This document shows, piece after piece, positions 13,671 through 21,794 of a DNA stretch of 28,902 nt (its first letter is position 1; every line of letters begins with the position of its first letter). Location of the stretch: assembly GCA_016932235.1 (NCBI GenBank), contig JAFGDF010000054.1:1-28902 (forward strand), in the 5' to 3' direction. The position numbers and the translations under genes were made by a program. Below the pieces are notes generated by a model, which did no database searches, was not told the DNA's origin, and worked only from the letters and a program-made list of their open reading frames with translations. Source of the stretch: Deltaproteobacteria bacterium. GTDB taxonomy: Bacteria > Desulfobacterota > DSM-4660 > Desulfatiglandales > HGW-15.

Positions 13671-14924
13671 CTATCTTCTGAATAAGCCTAATGACGGGAT
13701 TATCTCTTTTGTCTTTTCACAAAATGTATCGACAATTCTTTGAAGCCATGCTGTCCCCTTACCGGAGACAGGGGAAGGGAGTCCCTGTATGACGGAAATA
13801 TAACCGGCCCCCCTCTCACCCCCTGCTTTATGGTAAGCAGATAGAAAATCATCGCGGTATTTCTTAATGTCTTTATCCTCCACAGGTTCCGTGAAAAGCC
13901 CTGCAATATCCGGAAATTTCTCCGAGAATTCCTTTCTAGCGGCCATTTCCGGTCTTGTCTCTGCTTCGTGTCCGGCTGAAGGTTTTGCCTTCTCGGATAA
14001 TATCTGCAGGCGTTTGAGTCTTTCTTTTTTCGCGAGCCCCAGTTTATCCAATACCCCGGAAAAAATATGCTGACCGAATTCATGTGAGTCAAAAAACGGA
14101 CGTCTAACATGGACATACCACTCTTCAAGCGCCGCCAGATTCGCTACGAAGATAATATTATTCTCTATAATACGCCTTATGTTAGGATATATCCTGGATC
14201 TGAAATTAAACGTCCCTCCGGAATGCGTCTTGCCGACTATCAGTTTGTTGTCATCACAGACATCATTTCTCAGCACGGAATTTGCGGCCACCACATTTCC
14301 AAATCCCATACGCAAAGGGCCTACTATACCGCCCTGACCGCCTAAAAAAATGGCCCTCTGGTTAAGCATGACGCCCCGCGGCACATCCCCTATCAGTGAT
14401 GCCGTGGTTTTATCTCCGTCCGGTGTAAAGTTGAAGTGGATGTAGGAGCTGCCCACCTCACTGTGATCCTTGCGGCTTGTTCCCCCGGCCATCAGGCAAT
14501 CACAGAAGTTGATCAGGCTCCCTAGTGTTACAAAAGGAAAAAGTATCGTCTGTTTTATACCTACACAATGTGCGCCGTTAGCCTCCTCTTCCAGTATGCA
14601 ACCCTCACGCACCTGTGCCCCCGATCCCATGTTTGCCTTTTCCAGGAAGACTGACTCGGTAAAATATCCCCCCTTCAGCTCCACCTCGGGTCCCAGCTGG
14701 CAGTTATTAATTGTGGCCGGCCCTTCGTAACCTATCCTGCACCCGGCCGATATTACAGTATCTTTGCCGTAGATCCTGCACCCGGGATAAATCCTTACGC
14801 CCTTTCCGGATATGCGATCATTGTTTATCTCGTCTCCCAGGTCCACGGTAAGGGGGTTGGGGATATCAACGCCTTTATTGATAAGCTGAATCACCTTGTC
14901 GGAACATCGAGGTTGAAGACCCAT
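13671..14924 (-). CDS. GlmU-like left-handed beta-helix (hexapeptide repeat) protein
   Basis: 417 aa. Residues ~35-170 read as hexapeptide-type turns (GVRIYPGCRIYGKDTVISAG ... GPATINNCQLGPEVELKG ... ANMGSGAQVREGCILEEE), with more near 200-260 (GDVPRGVMLNQRAIFLGGQG; GNVVAANSVL). The N-terminal pyrophosphorylase domain of true GlmU (L-x-AGxGTRM) is absent. The C-terminal ~150 residues are helical and charged and not recognised. As first gene of an operon with glmM, a role in UDP-GlcNAc formation, for example acetyl transfer to GlcN-1-P or nucleotide-sugar binding, is plausible but inferred. A GAAAGGG site precedes ATG 14924, and a promoter lies at 14974-15003. Confidence 0.75.
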   Translation of the reverse strand: MGLQPRCSDKVIQLINKGVDIPNPLTVDLGDEINNDRISGKGVRIYPGCRIYGKDTVISAGCRIGYEGPATINNCQLGPEVELKGGYFTESVFLEKANMGSGAQVREGCILEEEANGAHCVGIKQTILFPFVTLGSLINFCDCLMAGGTSRKDHSEVGSSYIHFNFTPDGDKTTASLIGDVPRGVMLNQRAIFLGGQGGIVGPLRMGFGNVVAANSVLRNDVCDDNKLIVGKTHSGGTFNFRSRIYPNIRRIIENNIIFVANLAALEEWYVHVRRPFFDSHEFGQHIFSGVLDKLGLAKKERLKRLQILSEKAKPSAGHEAETRPEMAARKEFSEKFPDIAGLFTEPVEDKDIKKYRDDFLSAYHKAGGERGAGYISVIQGLPSPVSGKGTAWLQRIVDTFCEKTKEIIPSLGLFRR

Positions 14925-14973
14925 ATTTTCCCTTTCTCTTTTAACGTCTTTGAAATGCTGTAACTTGAAGAAT

Positions 14974-15003
14974 CATATAGCAATTCATGGGGATTCCTGT
15001 CAA
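14974..15003 (-). promoter_or_regulatory. Putative sigma-70 promoter of the leftward amino-sugar operon
   Basis: On the minus strand: TTGACA (15003-14998), an 18-nt spacer and TATATG (14979-14974), about 50 nt upstream of the hexapeptide-protein ATG. It is divergent from the promoter at 15072-15100, so the two operons share a compact control region. Confidence 0.55.
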
Positions 15004-15071
15004 TATCCTTTCAGTCTTAAAATCCGCCATTAAATTCATGCGTAATGGTGGATCAGGAAGTCAGTTCACCC

Positions 15072-15100
15072 TTGACACACACAGCCAATCTCCATATAGT
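15072..15100 (+). promoter_or_regulatory. Putative strong sigma-70 promoter of the yvcK-rapZ unit
   Basis: TTGACA (15072-15077), an exact 17-nt spacer and TATAGT (15095-15100). Transcription would start near 15107, only about 14 nt before the TTG at 15121 or 38 nt before ATG 15145. Confidence 0.65.
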
Positions 15101-15120
15101 TCCTCCCATGTAGAAATGCT

Positions 15121-17346
15121 TTGAGTAAATGGGCTTTATATCCGATGAACACATCACACTACGGCCGATACCTTGATCAGCTGCTGGAAACGGTCATAAA
15201 CCAGACCACTCCCAGAGGGCCTGATCAAAACGCGATCTTGCGTCTGGCCGGAGAGGTCCATTCCTTCACATCCCGCAACACGAGGGTCGTGACTTTCGGA
15301 GGAGGTACAGGACTTTCCACCGTGGTTGGAGGCAACTCACAGCTTGAGAAATGGGCGGAGGATCCATTTGTCGGGCTGAAACAGGAATTTCCTCTCCTGG
15401 ATGTTGTTGTGTGCACAACGGATGATGGAGGCTCAACAGGTCTCCTCTTGAAGCAGTTGCCGATGATCGGGATCGGTGATCTTCGCAAGTCGCTCCTCTC
15501 CCTGATTTTACGTGAAAATCTTCATAAGAAATACGGCCTTGATGATGTTCTCACAAGACAGGCAGTTCGTGTCATTCATCGCATCTTCAACCGCCGCTTT
15601 CCGTCCGGGTTTCGAGATTTCCGATATGTTGCCAACCCTCTCCTCGCAGCGCCCCGGAACCTGCGAAAATATTGTCCTGAGCCTTTAGCGGACCTGCTGT
15701 CATCCCTGGGCAGATATGTCTCACCAGGCGGCGGAGGACCGGTTATATTGCCGGGGGGTCATTGTCTGGGTAATCTGTTATTTACCGCGGCCATATTCCG
15801 TTCTGCGGCGGATATGGGAAACCAGCCTCCCGGGCTGGATGCAATAGAGGCGGGCATTGATATCCTTTCACGGGCAATCGGAGTTACTCCGGGCTGCCTG
15901 CATCCCGCAAGCTCAACCCAGGGGCAACTGGTGCTCAGATATATCAACGGGGTTGCCGTCAGGGGTCAATGGAAATCGGCGGTCACCCGGCGCCTCCTGC
16001 CGATTGAACGTGTATCTGTCGAATGTTGCGAGGTCCCCCGGGTGAGTCCGGCCATCCGCAATGCGATAAAGGAGGCCGATCTTATCCTCTTCGCGCCGGG
16101 CAGTCTCTACACCAGCATAATGCCGATCCTGCAAATAACCCCCATTGTTGAGGCTATCCGGGAGAACAGGCATGCGCTGAAGATCCTGGGTGCCAATTTC
16201 TGGATTCAGGAGGGAGAAACCGATATATCGAGGCGAAGCCGTAATCGCGGGTTCCATGTGTCCGAACTGGTGGAGGCTTACGAACATAACATTGAAGGCG
16301 GGTCCGAAGGCCTGTTCGATCTCGTTTTGAGCGCAAATCTGGAACATATTCCAGGTAATGTACTTCAGAACTATGTCCTGGAAGGCAAGGTCCCCATATT
16401 TCTCGATCGGACCCGCGTGGAGAGTCTCGGCCTGATTCCGGTGGAAGCCACCGTCTATTCCAGGGACCGGATGATGACGGCCAACGTAATCCATCATGAT
16501 CCTCAAAGATTCGCTCTGGCGATACGATCGCTTCTTGTTGCGCACCAAAGGCTTCGTCTGAAACAAAAGCCTGTTCCGTCTCGTCCGGGTGCCGTAACCT
16601 CCAGAGTTAGAAGTCATGCAGGCGCGACCATGCTTTGTTCATATAATAGTGAGATTCGTGCTGTGCTTTCCGAAAAACGATTTTATCCGAAAAGCATTAA
16701 AGATCTCATGCATGATTTGATCTGGGAAAACCGCGACATCCGCGTTGGGCATCTGAGATATTTTCGCGGAGCCAGGATTATTCCTTCGGGTCAATGGACG
16801 AGAAGTAAAGAATGGGACAATGTCCTGGGTTACTATGACCCTGAGGACGGGATGTTGAAGGTCCATGAGCAGACAGGCAAGGATCCGGTGCGTATCCGTG
16901 ACGATCTCCTCACGGCCCTGGGCGAGTCCCTGCTCGGTCGCTACTTTGAGAGCCGTCTTTGGGCGCATCAGGAATACGGGACTTACTGGGGGGCGCGGCG
17001 ATATGAGATACGGCTGCGCCCGGAGCCTGATCGCGAGTGTTTCCTTGACGATGCGTCACTGCGCGCATATCTGAGATTGGCCCGCATGGTGCAAAGCCCG
17101 CATGATCCGGACACCTTTGGCATCACGCTGAATGATCAGGAGGGTTTTATCCCGCCTGGCCTGCTTTTCGGTCTGTTATATGCATGGTACCTGAACAATG
17201 CGTATGGTGAGGTCATGGAATATGAAATGTCTCTTCTTCGCTGGCCACTGAAAAAACTCATCCCTTATCAGAGGGAAGAACGGAAACGCAAGGAGGACCT
17301 TGTGAGATTTTTTCGCAATGTGGTGTTCCAGCATAAAGACGAATGA
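15121..17346 (+). CDS. YvcK/CofD-family protein (GlmR/gluconeogenesis-factor type) with a ~250-aa C-terminal extension
   Basis: 741 aa. VTFGGGTGLSTVVGG (58-72), CTTDDGGSTG (98-107) and GIGDLRKSL (117-125) are the YvcK/CofD signatures; APGSLYTSIMP (325-335) is the second conserved block. The family core ends near residue 490. Residues ~495-741 are an extra domain (KSIKDLMHDLIWENRDIR, WGARRYEIRLRPEPD, PPGLLFGLLYAWYLNNAYGE) that I do not recognise. In Bacillus and relatives YvcK/GlmR binds UDP-GlcNAc and stimulates GlmS; CofD makes a coenzyme-F420 precursor, but no other F420 gene is seen here. Next to rapZ and opposite glmM, the amino-sugar role fits better. Start uncertain: neither TTG 15121 nor ATG 15145 has a clear ribosome-binding site. 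Confidence 0.82.
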   Translation: MSKWALYPMNTSHYGRYLDQLLETVINQTTPRGPDQNAILRLAGEVHSFTSRNTRVVTFGGGTGLSTVVGGNSQLEKWAEDPFVGLKQEFPLLDVVVCTTDDGGSTGLLLKQLPMIGIGDLRKSLLSLILRENLHKKYGLDDVLTRQAVRVIHRIFNRRFPSGFRDFRYVANPLLAAPRNLRKYCPEPLADLLSSLGRYVSPGGGGPVILPGGHCLGNLLFTAAIFRSAADMGNQPPGLDAIEAGIDILSRAIGVTPGCLHPASSTQGQLVLRYINGVAVRGQWKSAVTRRLLPIERVSVECCEVPRVSPAIRNAIKEADLILFAPGSLYTSIMPILQITPIVEAIRENRHALKILGANFWIQEGETDISRRSRNRGFHVSELVEAYEHNIEGGSEGLFDLVLSANLEHIPGNVLQNYVLEGKVPIFLDRTRVESLGLIPVEATVYSRDRMMTANVIHHDPQRFALAIRSLLVAHQRLRLKQKPVPSRPGAVTSRVRSHAGATMLCSYNSEIRAVLSEKRFYPKSIKDLMHDLIWENRDIRVGHLRYFRGARIIPSGQWTRSKEWDNVLGYYDPEDGMLKVHEQTGKDPVRIRDDLLTALGESLLGRYFESRLWAHQEYGTYWGARRYEIRLRPEPDRECFLDDASLRAYLRLARMVQSPHDPDTFGITLNDQEGFIPPGLLFGLLYAWYLNNAYGEVMEYEMSLLRWPLKKLIPYQREERKRKEDLVRFFRNVVFQHKDE

Positions 17347-17411
17347 AACGTTTCCACAGGGAAGGATTATCATGATGAAATCCGGACCATTTGCCGGGAA
17401 GGAGAAATAGA

Positions 17412-18344
17412 ATGAGAAACATGCGGGTGATACTCATCAGCGGTCTTTCCGGATCCGGCAAGACTACCGCCATCAAGGCCCTGGAAGACATTGGCTTTTA
17501 TTGCGTGGATAACCTTCCCATTCTCCTCCTGCCTAAATTTATTGAACTTTGTGAACAGTCCGGCGGAAAGATCTCCAGGGTGGCGGTGGTGAAGGATATC
17601 CGTGAGGAAGCATCCTATCCTTTATCGCAGGAAACAAAGGATACGGGTGACGACGAAAAGAGAAACTTCTTTGAAGATTCGAGAAGGATTATCCTGGAAT
17701 TAAAGGGCAGAGACTACCGGATCGAGATTATTTTCCTGGAGGCCTCGGATACAATCCTTATGAGGAGATTCAGCGAGACCCGTCGTCAGCACCCCCTGGC
17801 AAGAGGAGGATCAATACGGGACGGGATACGGATGGAAAGAGAAAGACTTCAGCCATTAAGGGATATGGCCAACGAGGTTATTGATACCTCAACCCTGAAT
17901 GTCCATCAACTCAAAGAAAAGGTCCAGAAATATGCCCAGGAGGGCAGGGGTTCAAGCCAGATGACGCTCACCCTCCTCTCCTTTGGGTACAGTTTCGGTA
18001 TCCCGTTTGAAACCGATCTCCTCATGGATGTCCGTTTTTTACCCAATCCTTACTTCGTCGGAGAATTGAAAAGATTAAAGGGAGACCATCCGAAGGTATC
18101 CGAATATGTCCTTCAATGGGGAGAGACAAAAGAATTTTTAAGACGCATAAAAGACCTGATTCGATTTCTTCTCCCCCTGTATCAAAAAGAGATGAAGACA
18201 CATCTCACCATTTCCGTGGGATGCACCGGTGGGAAACACCGGTCTGTTGCTATCGTCAACCGGCTGGCCGGAATGCTGGAGGACGAATTAAAGGAGATGG
18301 GAATATCCCTCTCTGTTCAGCACCGGGATATGGAAAAGGGCTGA
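17412..18344 (+). CDS. rapZ: RNase adapter protein RapZ (YvcJ-type nucleotide-binding protein)
   Basis: 310 aa from ATG 17412, chosen because AAGGAG lies 7 nt upstream; a TTG 21 nt earlier lacks one. The Walker A loop SGLSGSGKTTAIKALED starts near residue 9, followed by the family hallmark FYCVDNLP. The C-terminal RapZ domain carries FLPNPYFVGELKRLKG and VGCTGGKHRSVAIVNRLA (Cys271, His276, Arg277), the pocket that binds glucosamine-6-phosphate in E. coli. There RapZ targets the sRNA GlmZ to RNase E and so controls glmS; no GlmZ-like RNA was looked for successfully here. It lies 65 bp after the YvcK-type gene on the same strand; a yvcJ-yvcK pairing is also known in Gram-positives. Confidence 0.93.
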   Translation: MRNMRVILISGLSGSGKTTAIKALEDIGFYCVDNLPILLLPKFIELCEQSGGKISRVAVVKDIREEASYPLSQETKDTGDDEKRNFFEDSRRIILELKGRDYRIEIIFLEASDTILMRRFSETRRQHPLARGGSIRDGIRMERERLQPLRDMANEVIDTSTLNVHQLKEKVQKYAQEGRGSSQMTLTLLSFGYSFGIPFETDLLMDVRFLPNPYFVGELKRLKGDHPKVSEYVLQWGETKEFLRRIKDLIRFLLPLYQKEMKTHLTISVGCTGGKHRSVAIVNRLAGMLEDELKEMGISLSVQHRDMEKG

Positions 18345-18380
18345 TAATAAACAGGAACATGATTTTGTCGGATTTCCCGC

Positions 18381-18409
18381 TTGACCTATTATCCCTGTCC
18401 GCCTATAAT
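18381..18409 (+). promoter_or_regulatory. Putative strong sigma-70 promoter of the cupin gene
   Basis: TTGACC (18381-18386), a 17-nt spacer and a perfect TATAAT (18404-18409), giving a leader of about 85 nt to the cupin ATG at 18502. It separates the cupin gene from the yvcK-rapZ unit. Confidence 0.65.
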
Positions 18410-18501
18410 CCGTTAAGGAAGTCATCAATATATTGAACTAGTTATCCTCGCACTGTCGGTTAACATACACCAATCATAAACAAAAAGGAAAGGAGCAGGA
18501 C

Positions 18502-18951
18502 ATGAGCGAAACAAAATTCGGCAAATACTTCATCACCAAGAAAAAAGAAAACATCGAGTACCCCGAGTTCGAACCAAAATATAAACCGGGGGATATCCAA
18601 CCCATACTGTGGCTTGATGACGATGTTATCCCGGAGACATCCCTTTTCCTGGATACCAACTGGTTTTTTCCGAACGATCATCTCAAAGGAGCCGGTGATG
18701 GGACCGATACCGGACAGGTAAAACCGCATGTGCATGACTATGACGAGGTCCTGTGCATATTCGGGAGTGACCCGAACGACCCCTACAATTTACATGGAGA
18801 ATGTGAATTCTGGATCGAGGATGAAAAACACGTCATCAACAAGAGCTGCATCCTGTTTATCCCCAAGGGAACGAAACACGGTCCGGTTGGATTTTCCAAG
18901 ATGGACAGGCCCGTTTTCCAGTTCGGATTCAGGACACAAAAAGGCGTCTAA
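18502..18951 (+). CDS. Small single-domain cupin protein
   Basis: 149 aa. KPHVHDYDEVLCIFG (74-88) gives the first cupin motif (His76, His78, Glu82), and FIPKGTKHGPVGF (119-131) gives the second with His126, so a complete 3-His/1-Glu metal site is present. No second domain and no signal peptide. Small cupins include isomerases, dioxygenases and ligand sensors, so the reaction cannot be named. AAAGGAGCAGG precedes the ATG. It is monocistronic: it has its own promoter upstream and a 445-bp gap downstream. Confidence 0.82.
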   Translation: MSETKFGKYFITKKKENIEYPEFEPKYKPGDIQPILWLDDDVIPETSLFLDTNWFFPNDHLKGAGDGTDTGQVKPHVHDYDEVLCIFGSDPNDPYNLHGECEFWIEDEKHVINKSCILFIPKGTKHGPVGFSKMDRPVFQFGFRTQKGV

Positions 18952-18997
18952 TCGCACTTTTTTAACGGCACATAACCTGGAACTATTCATCCCCACA

Positions 18998-19044
18998 GCC
19001 GGAAGGGACAAAAGTGACAACCGCGGAATCCTTCCCCTTCCGGC
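18998..19044 (+). terminator. Possible terminator hairpin of the cupin gene
   Basis: GCCGGAAGGG (18998-19007) pairs with CCCTTCCGGC (19035-19044), a 10-bp stem with a 27-nt loop, followed by a T-rich ATTTTATTTATTATAG. The long loop and interrupted T-run make it weak as an intrinsic terminator. Confidence 0.35.
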
Positions 19045-19319
19045 CTGGAGATTTTATTTATTATAGTATGGAAATAAAAAAGAATCATTGAGGAAAAGGA
19101 AACCTCAAGGCCTCATTTTCTCATGCAACAGTTCACACTGTTCACGTGCCACCGCGGTTCCTCATACTAATACCGTTCCAAATCTGCGAAGTATCCCCGC
19201 CGTAAAAATAGGCCAGTGCTGATCAAAATGGCTTGTTATGAAGAAATCTTGCCTGCGTGATGCGCCTGTATTTAACCACGGCCCCCGCTGATTGCGACTT
19301 TAATTTTGGGAAAAAATAA
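19045..19319. other. Gene-free spacer before the GntR gene
   Basis: Nothing coding is supported. A small stem, TTGAGG (19088-19093) with CCTCAA (19103-19108), is the only clear structure. The spacer marks the transition from the more G+C-rich amino-sugar/cupin part to the A+T-richer catabolic cluster. Confidence 0.4.
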
Positions 19320-19384
19320 TTGACAAAACAGATTTTTCCATATATTGAAACATATATTATATGATATATTTAATCGCATATCAT
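19320..19384 (+). promoter_or_regulatory. Promoter/operator region of the GntR regulator gene
   Basis: A consensus -35 TTGACA (19320-19325) lies ahead of very A+T-rich sequence with several TATATT strings, so the -10 is ambiguous. A 7-bp inverted repeat, ATGATAT (19361-19367) and ATATCAT (19378-19384), spaced by 10 bp, ends 12 nt before the start codon. FCD-type GntR regulators usually bind such palindromes at their own promoters, so autoregulation is inferred. Confidence 0.5.
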
Positions 19385-19396
19385 GAGGGATAACTA

Positions 19397-20053
19397 ATGG
19401 AAAATATGAGATATAAAGCCTATAAGAAGATAAAAAATATGATCGTTTTTCTGGATCTCAAACCAGGACAAAAGATCATAGAAAGCGAAATTGCGAAGAG
19501 GATAAAGATTGGTAGAACGCCAGTGAGGGAAGCGTTGTTGATGCTGGAAACAGAAAAGCTTGTTGTTGCCGGAGGGAAAAAGGGATTTGCTGTCAGGGCC
19601 CTATCTTCAGGGGAAATAAAAGAATACTTTAAGATGAGAATGCTTTTGGAGGAATTTGCTTTTCCCCTCATCATCGAAAGAATAACAAGTTCTGAGAAGA
19701 ACGCGATCAAAAAAAATTTCGTAAAAACGGAAGAGGCAATAAAAAATGGCCACCTTAGGGACGTCATCTTTTATGAAACCAAATACCATGAAATCCTCTA
19801 CAAGGCTACAAAGTCGGAAATTTTTATAGAGACTATTTTCCCTCTGGTAGATAAATTCCAGTTGTTGAGGGCTATAAGTCTTAATGTGAAAAATAGTACG
19901 GCACAATCATTTCAAGAGCATAAACAAATATTTGAGGCGATAGAAAGAAAAGATGAACAAGGGTTTAGGCGCCTGATTAAAGAGCACCTCACGCATGCTG
20001 AAGAAAATGTCGCCCACATGCGCGGGCTCTTTTTTAACCAATCTATTTTTTAA
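19397..20053 (+). CDS. GntR-family transcriptional regulator, FCD (FadR-like) subfamily
   Basis: 218 aa. The N-terminal winged helix (residues ~5-67) carries the GntR signature ESEIAKRIKIGRTPVREAL (29-47). The C-terminal FCD domain is all-helical, with His131, His175, His197 and His200 in positions that fit its metal/effector site. FCD regulators commonly respond to small carboxylates and control adjacent catabolic genes. It stands directly upstream of a TRAP-GlcDF-URO-D-PrpD gene row on the same strand and is probably its regulator. GAGGG lies 6 nt before the ATG. Hairpin H4 begins 3 nt after the stop. Confidence 0.9.
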   Translation: MENMRYKAYKKIKNMIVFLDLKPGQKIIESEIAKRIKIGRTPVREALLMLETEKLVVAGGKKGFAVRALSSGEIKEYFKMRMLLEEFAFPLIIERITSSEKNAIKKNFVKTEEAIKNGHLRDVIFYETKYHEILYKATKSEIFIETIFPLVDKFQLLRAISLNVKNSTAQSFQEHKQIFEAIERKDEQGFRRLIKEHLTHAEENVAHMRGLFFNQSIF

Positions 20054-20055
20054 GT

Positions 20056-20092
20056 CTGGGAGACTGCCGGATAAAGTCCGGAAGTCTCCCAG
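20056..20092. repeat. Near-perfect palindrome with 5-nt loop (hairpin family copy H4)
   Basis: CTGGGAGACTGCCGGA and TCCGGAAGTCTCCCAG flank TAAAG, giving a 16-bp stem with one mismatch. The core TGCCGGATAAAGTCCGG matches H3 (TGCCGGATAAGGTCCGG), while the outer arms are different. It lies between the GntR gene and dctP2 without a T-run. Confidence 0.82.
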
Positions 20093-20146
20093 TGAATAAA
20101 GGGATGGTAAATTTATTATCAATTCTATTTTAACATGGAGGTCAGG

Positions 20147-21208
20147 ATGATGAAAAGATTTGGATCAACGGTTATTGTTATGTTCATAATCTCTATATTT
20201 TTCCTGGGAACTTTTTCCGATGCCCATGCGAAAGAATCAAAACCGGTTGTCTTAAATTTCAATCATTTGTTCCCTGAAGTAGCCTGGATTAACACCAACG
20301 TTGTCATTCCATGGAAAGAGATGGTGGAGCAGAAGAGTAATGGAAGGCTAAAGATAAATATCTATACCGGGGGTGCCCTTGCAAAGCCCGGAACCATGTA
20401 CGATGCCGTGAAAGCGGGATCAATAGATATTTGTCTTGATCCAGGACCCTACTATATGGGGGTGTTCCCCATGAGTGAGGGAACCCAGTTGCCTTTTCTC
20501 GGCGCTAAATCATCCAGGGCTGCCAGCCTGGCCTGGATGCGTCTTTATCGTGAATTCCCCGAAATGAGAAAAGAGTATGATGAGACACATATGCTGTGGC
20601 TTTTTTCTCAGGGACCGGGCCAGATAAATTCTCGTAAGCCAGTCAGGACCATGGAAGATATGAAAGGGCTGATCATAAGGGCACCGGGCGGCATAGGTAA
20701 TAACATAAGGGCACTGGGAGGATCACCCGTTTCCATGCCATCCTCGGAATGCTATATCGCTCTTTCCAAGGGAACGGTTGATGGAACAATTTTCCCGACT
20801 GAGGCAATGAGAACTCATAAAATCTATGAGGTAACGGATTATATAACAATGGTTGATCTCTACGTGCAATGGTTCTGGGTCTGCATGAACAAGAAGAAAT
20901 ATGAGAGCATGCCGCAGGATCTTCAAAAGATTATCGATGAATGCAGCGGCGAAAAGGCGGCCGATCTGACGGGAAGGGAGTGGAATAAGGCTGATAAAGA
21001 GGGACTCGAACTCGCTTTAAAAGAGGGAATGGAAATCATTGAACTCGCTCCTGAGGAATTTGAACGCTGGAAAAAACAGTGTGAACCGGTAAAGATAAAA
21101 TGGATAGAAGATATGGAAGCAAAAGGTTATCCTGCAAAAAGGTTCGTGGAAGCGGCAGAGAAATATATCAGCGAGTTCAATAATGAATTCGGTTCATGGC
21201 GGGATTAA
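20147..21208 (+). CDS. dctP: TRAP transporter substrate-binding protein DctP (system 2)
   Basis: 353 aa with a signal peptide (MMKRFG, hydrophobic to ~24, likely cleavage after DAHA). LIIRAPGG holds Arg178 at the ligand-carboxylate position. The ligand-pocket regions (EGTQLPFLGAKSSRA, FPTEAMRTHKIYE) differ from system 1. GGAGGT ends 4 nt before ATG 20147 and 7 nt before ATG 20150, so either may be the start; the more distal ATG 20135 overlaps the ribosome-binding site and is rejected. It is the first structural gene after the GntR regulator, with hairpin H4 between. The ligand is unknown; the downstream GlcDF-like genes suggest a hydroxycarboxylate. Confidence 0.9.
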   Translation: MMKRFGSTVIVMFIISIFFLGTFSDAHAKESKPVVLNFNHLFPEVAWINTNVVIPWKEMVEQKSNGRLKINIYTGGALAKPGTMYDAVKAGSIDICLDPGPYYMGVFPMSEGTQLPFLGAKSSRAASLAWMRLYREFPEMRKEYDETHMLWLFSQGPGQINSRKPVRTMEDMKGLIIRAPGGIGNNIRALGGSPVSMPSSECYIALSKGTVDGTIFPTEAMRTHKIYEVTDYITMVDLYVQWFWVCMNKKKYESMPQDLQKIIDECSGEKAADLTGREWNKADKEGLELALKEGMEIIELAPEEFERWKKQCEPVKIKWIEDMEAKGYPAKRFVEAAEKYISEFNNEFGSWRD

Positions 21209-21287
21209 CCGCGGCAGAACTCCATGTGGATATATTACCGGTAAGGATTTTCTGGCCTGTGGATAAACAAATATACATGGGAGCATC

Positions 21288-21794
21288 ATGCTGGCAAAAA
21301 GAATTTCTGAAATTTTGAACAAGATTCTCGAACCAGTCAGCAGGTATCTTAATTATTGCGGTGCATTCTTTCTGCTGATTCTCATGGCTCTTGTTATTGT
21401 ACACATTGCGGGAAGGTATTTTCTGAACCGTCCTGTCGAGGGAGCGGTCGAGCTCATCGAATTACTCATGATTTTTATTGTTTTCCTTGGTTTTGGATAT
21501 GTTGCCGTCAGAAAAATGAATGTGGCCATTGATTTTTTTGTGCAGATGTTGCCGGAAAAGATTAAGAACGCAATCGAAGTAGTGACCTGTTTGTTAAGTA
21601 TAGTTATCGTGACCCTTATAACCTGGCAGGCGCTTGTACATCTGAAAGTGCTCTTTAGTTCCGGTCAGGCAACAGGAGTGATTCAGATTCCTCATTATCC
21701 TTTTATGATTTTGCTTTTTGTAGGTTACCTTGTATTCGACCTGGTCCTTATACAAAACCTTTTCGAGAATATATACAGGATATTTAAAGAATGA
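21288..21794 (+). CDS. dctQ: TRAP transporter small permease DctQ (system 2)
   Basis: 168 aa with four hydrophobic segments at about residues 22-45, 56-76, 94-116 and 132-155. The pattern IAGRYFLNRPVEGAVELIELLM is typical for DctQ. GGGAGC lies about 6 nt before the ATG. The end overlaps dctM2 by 4 nt (ATGA), as in system 1. It partners DctM2 in the inner membrane. Confidence 0.9.
   Translation: MLAKRISEILNKILEPVSRYLNYCGAFFLLILMALVIVHIAGRYFLNRPVEGAVELIELLMIFIVFLGFGYVAVRKMNVAIDFFVQMLPEKIKNAIEVVTCLLSIVIVTLITWQALVHLKVLFSSGQATGVIQIPHYPFMILLFVGYLVFDLVLIQNLFENIYRIFKE

Noticed and set aside
15053..15065. ATGGTGGATCAGG shared with position 73-85
   Set aside because: A 13-mer match between two sites is expected by chance in a window of this size, and the flanks do not align.
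15913..16617. 234-codon minus-strand frame opposite the YvcK-type gene
   Set aside because: Antisense shadow of a conserved gene; no ribosome-binding site or domain.
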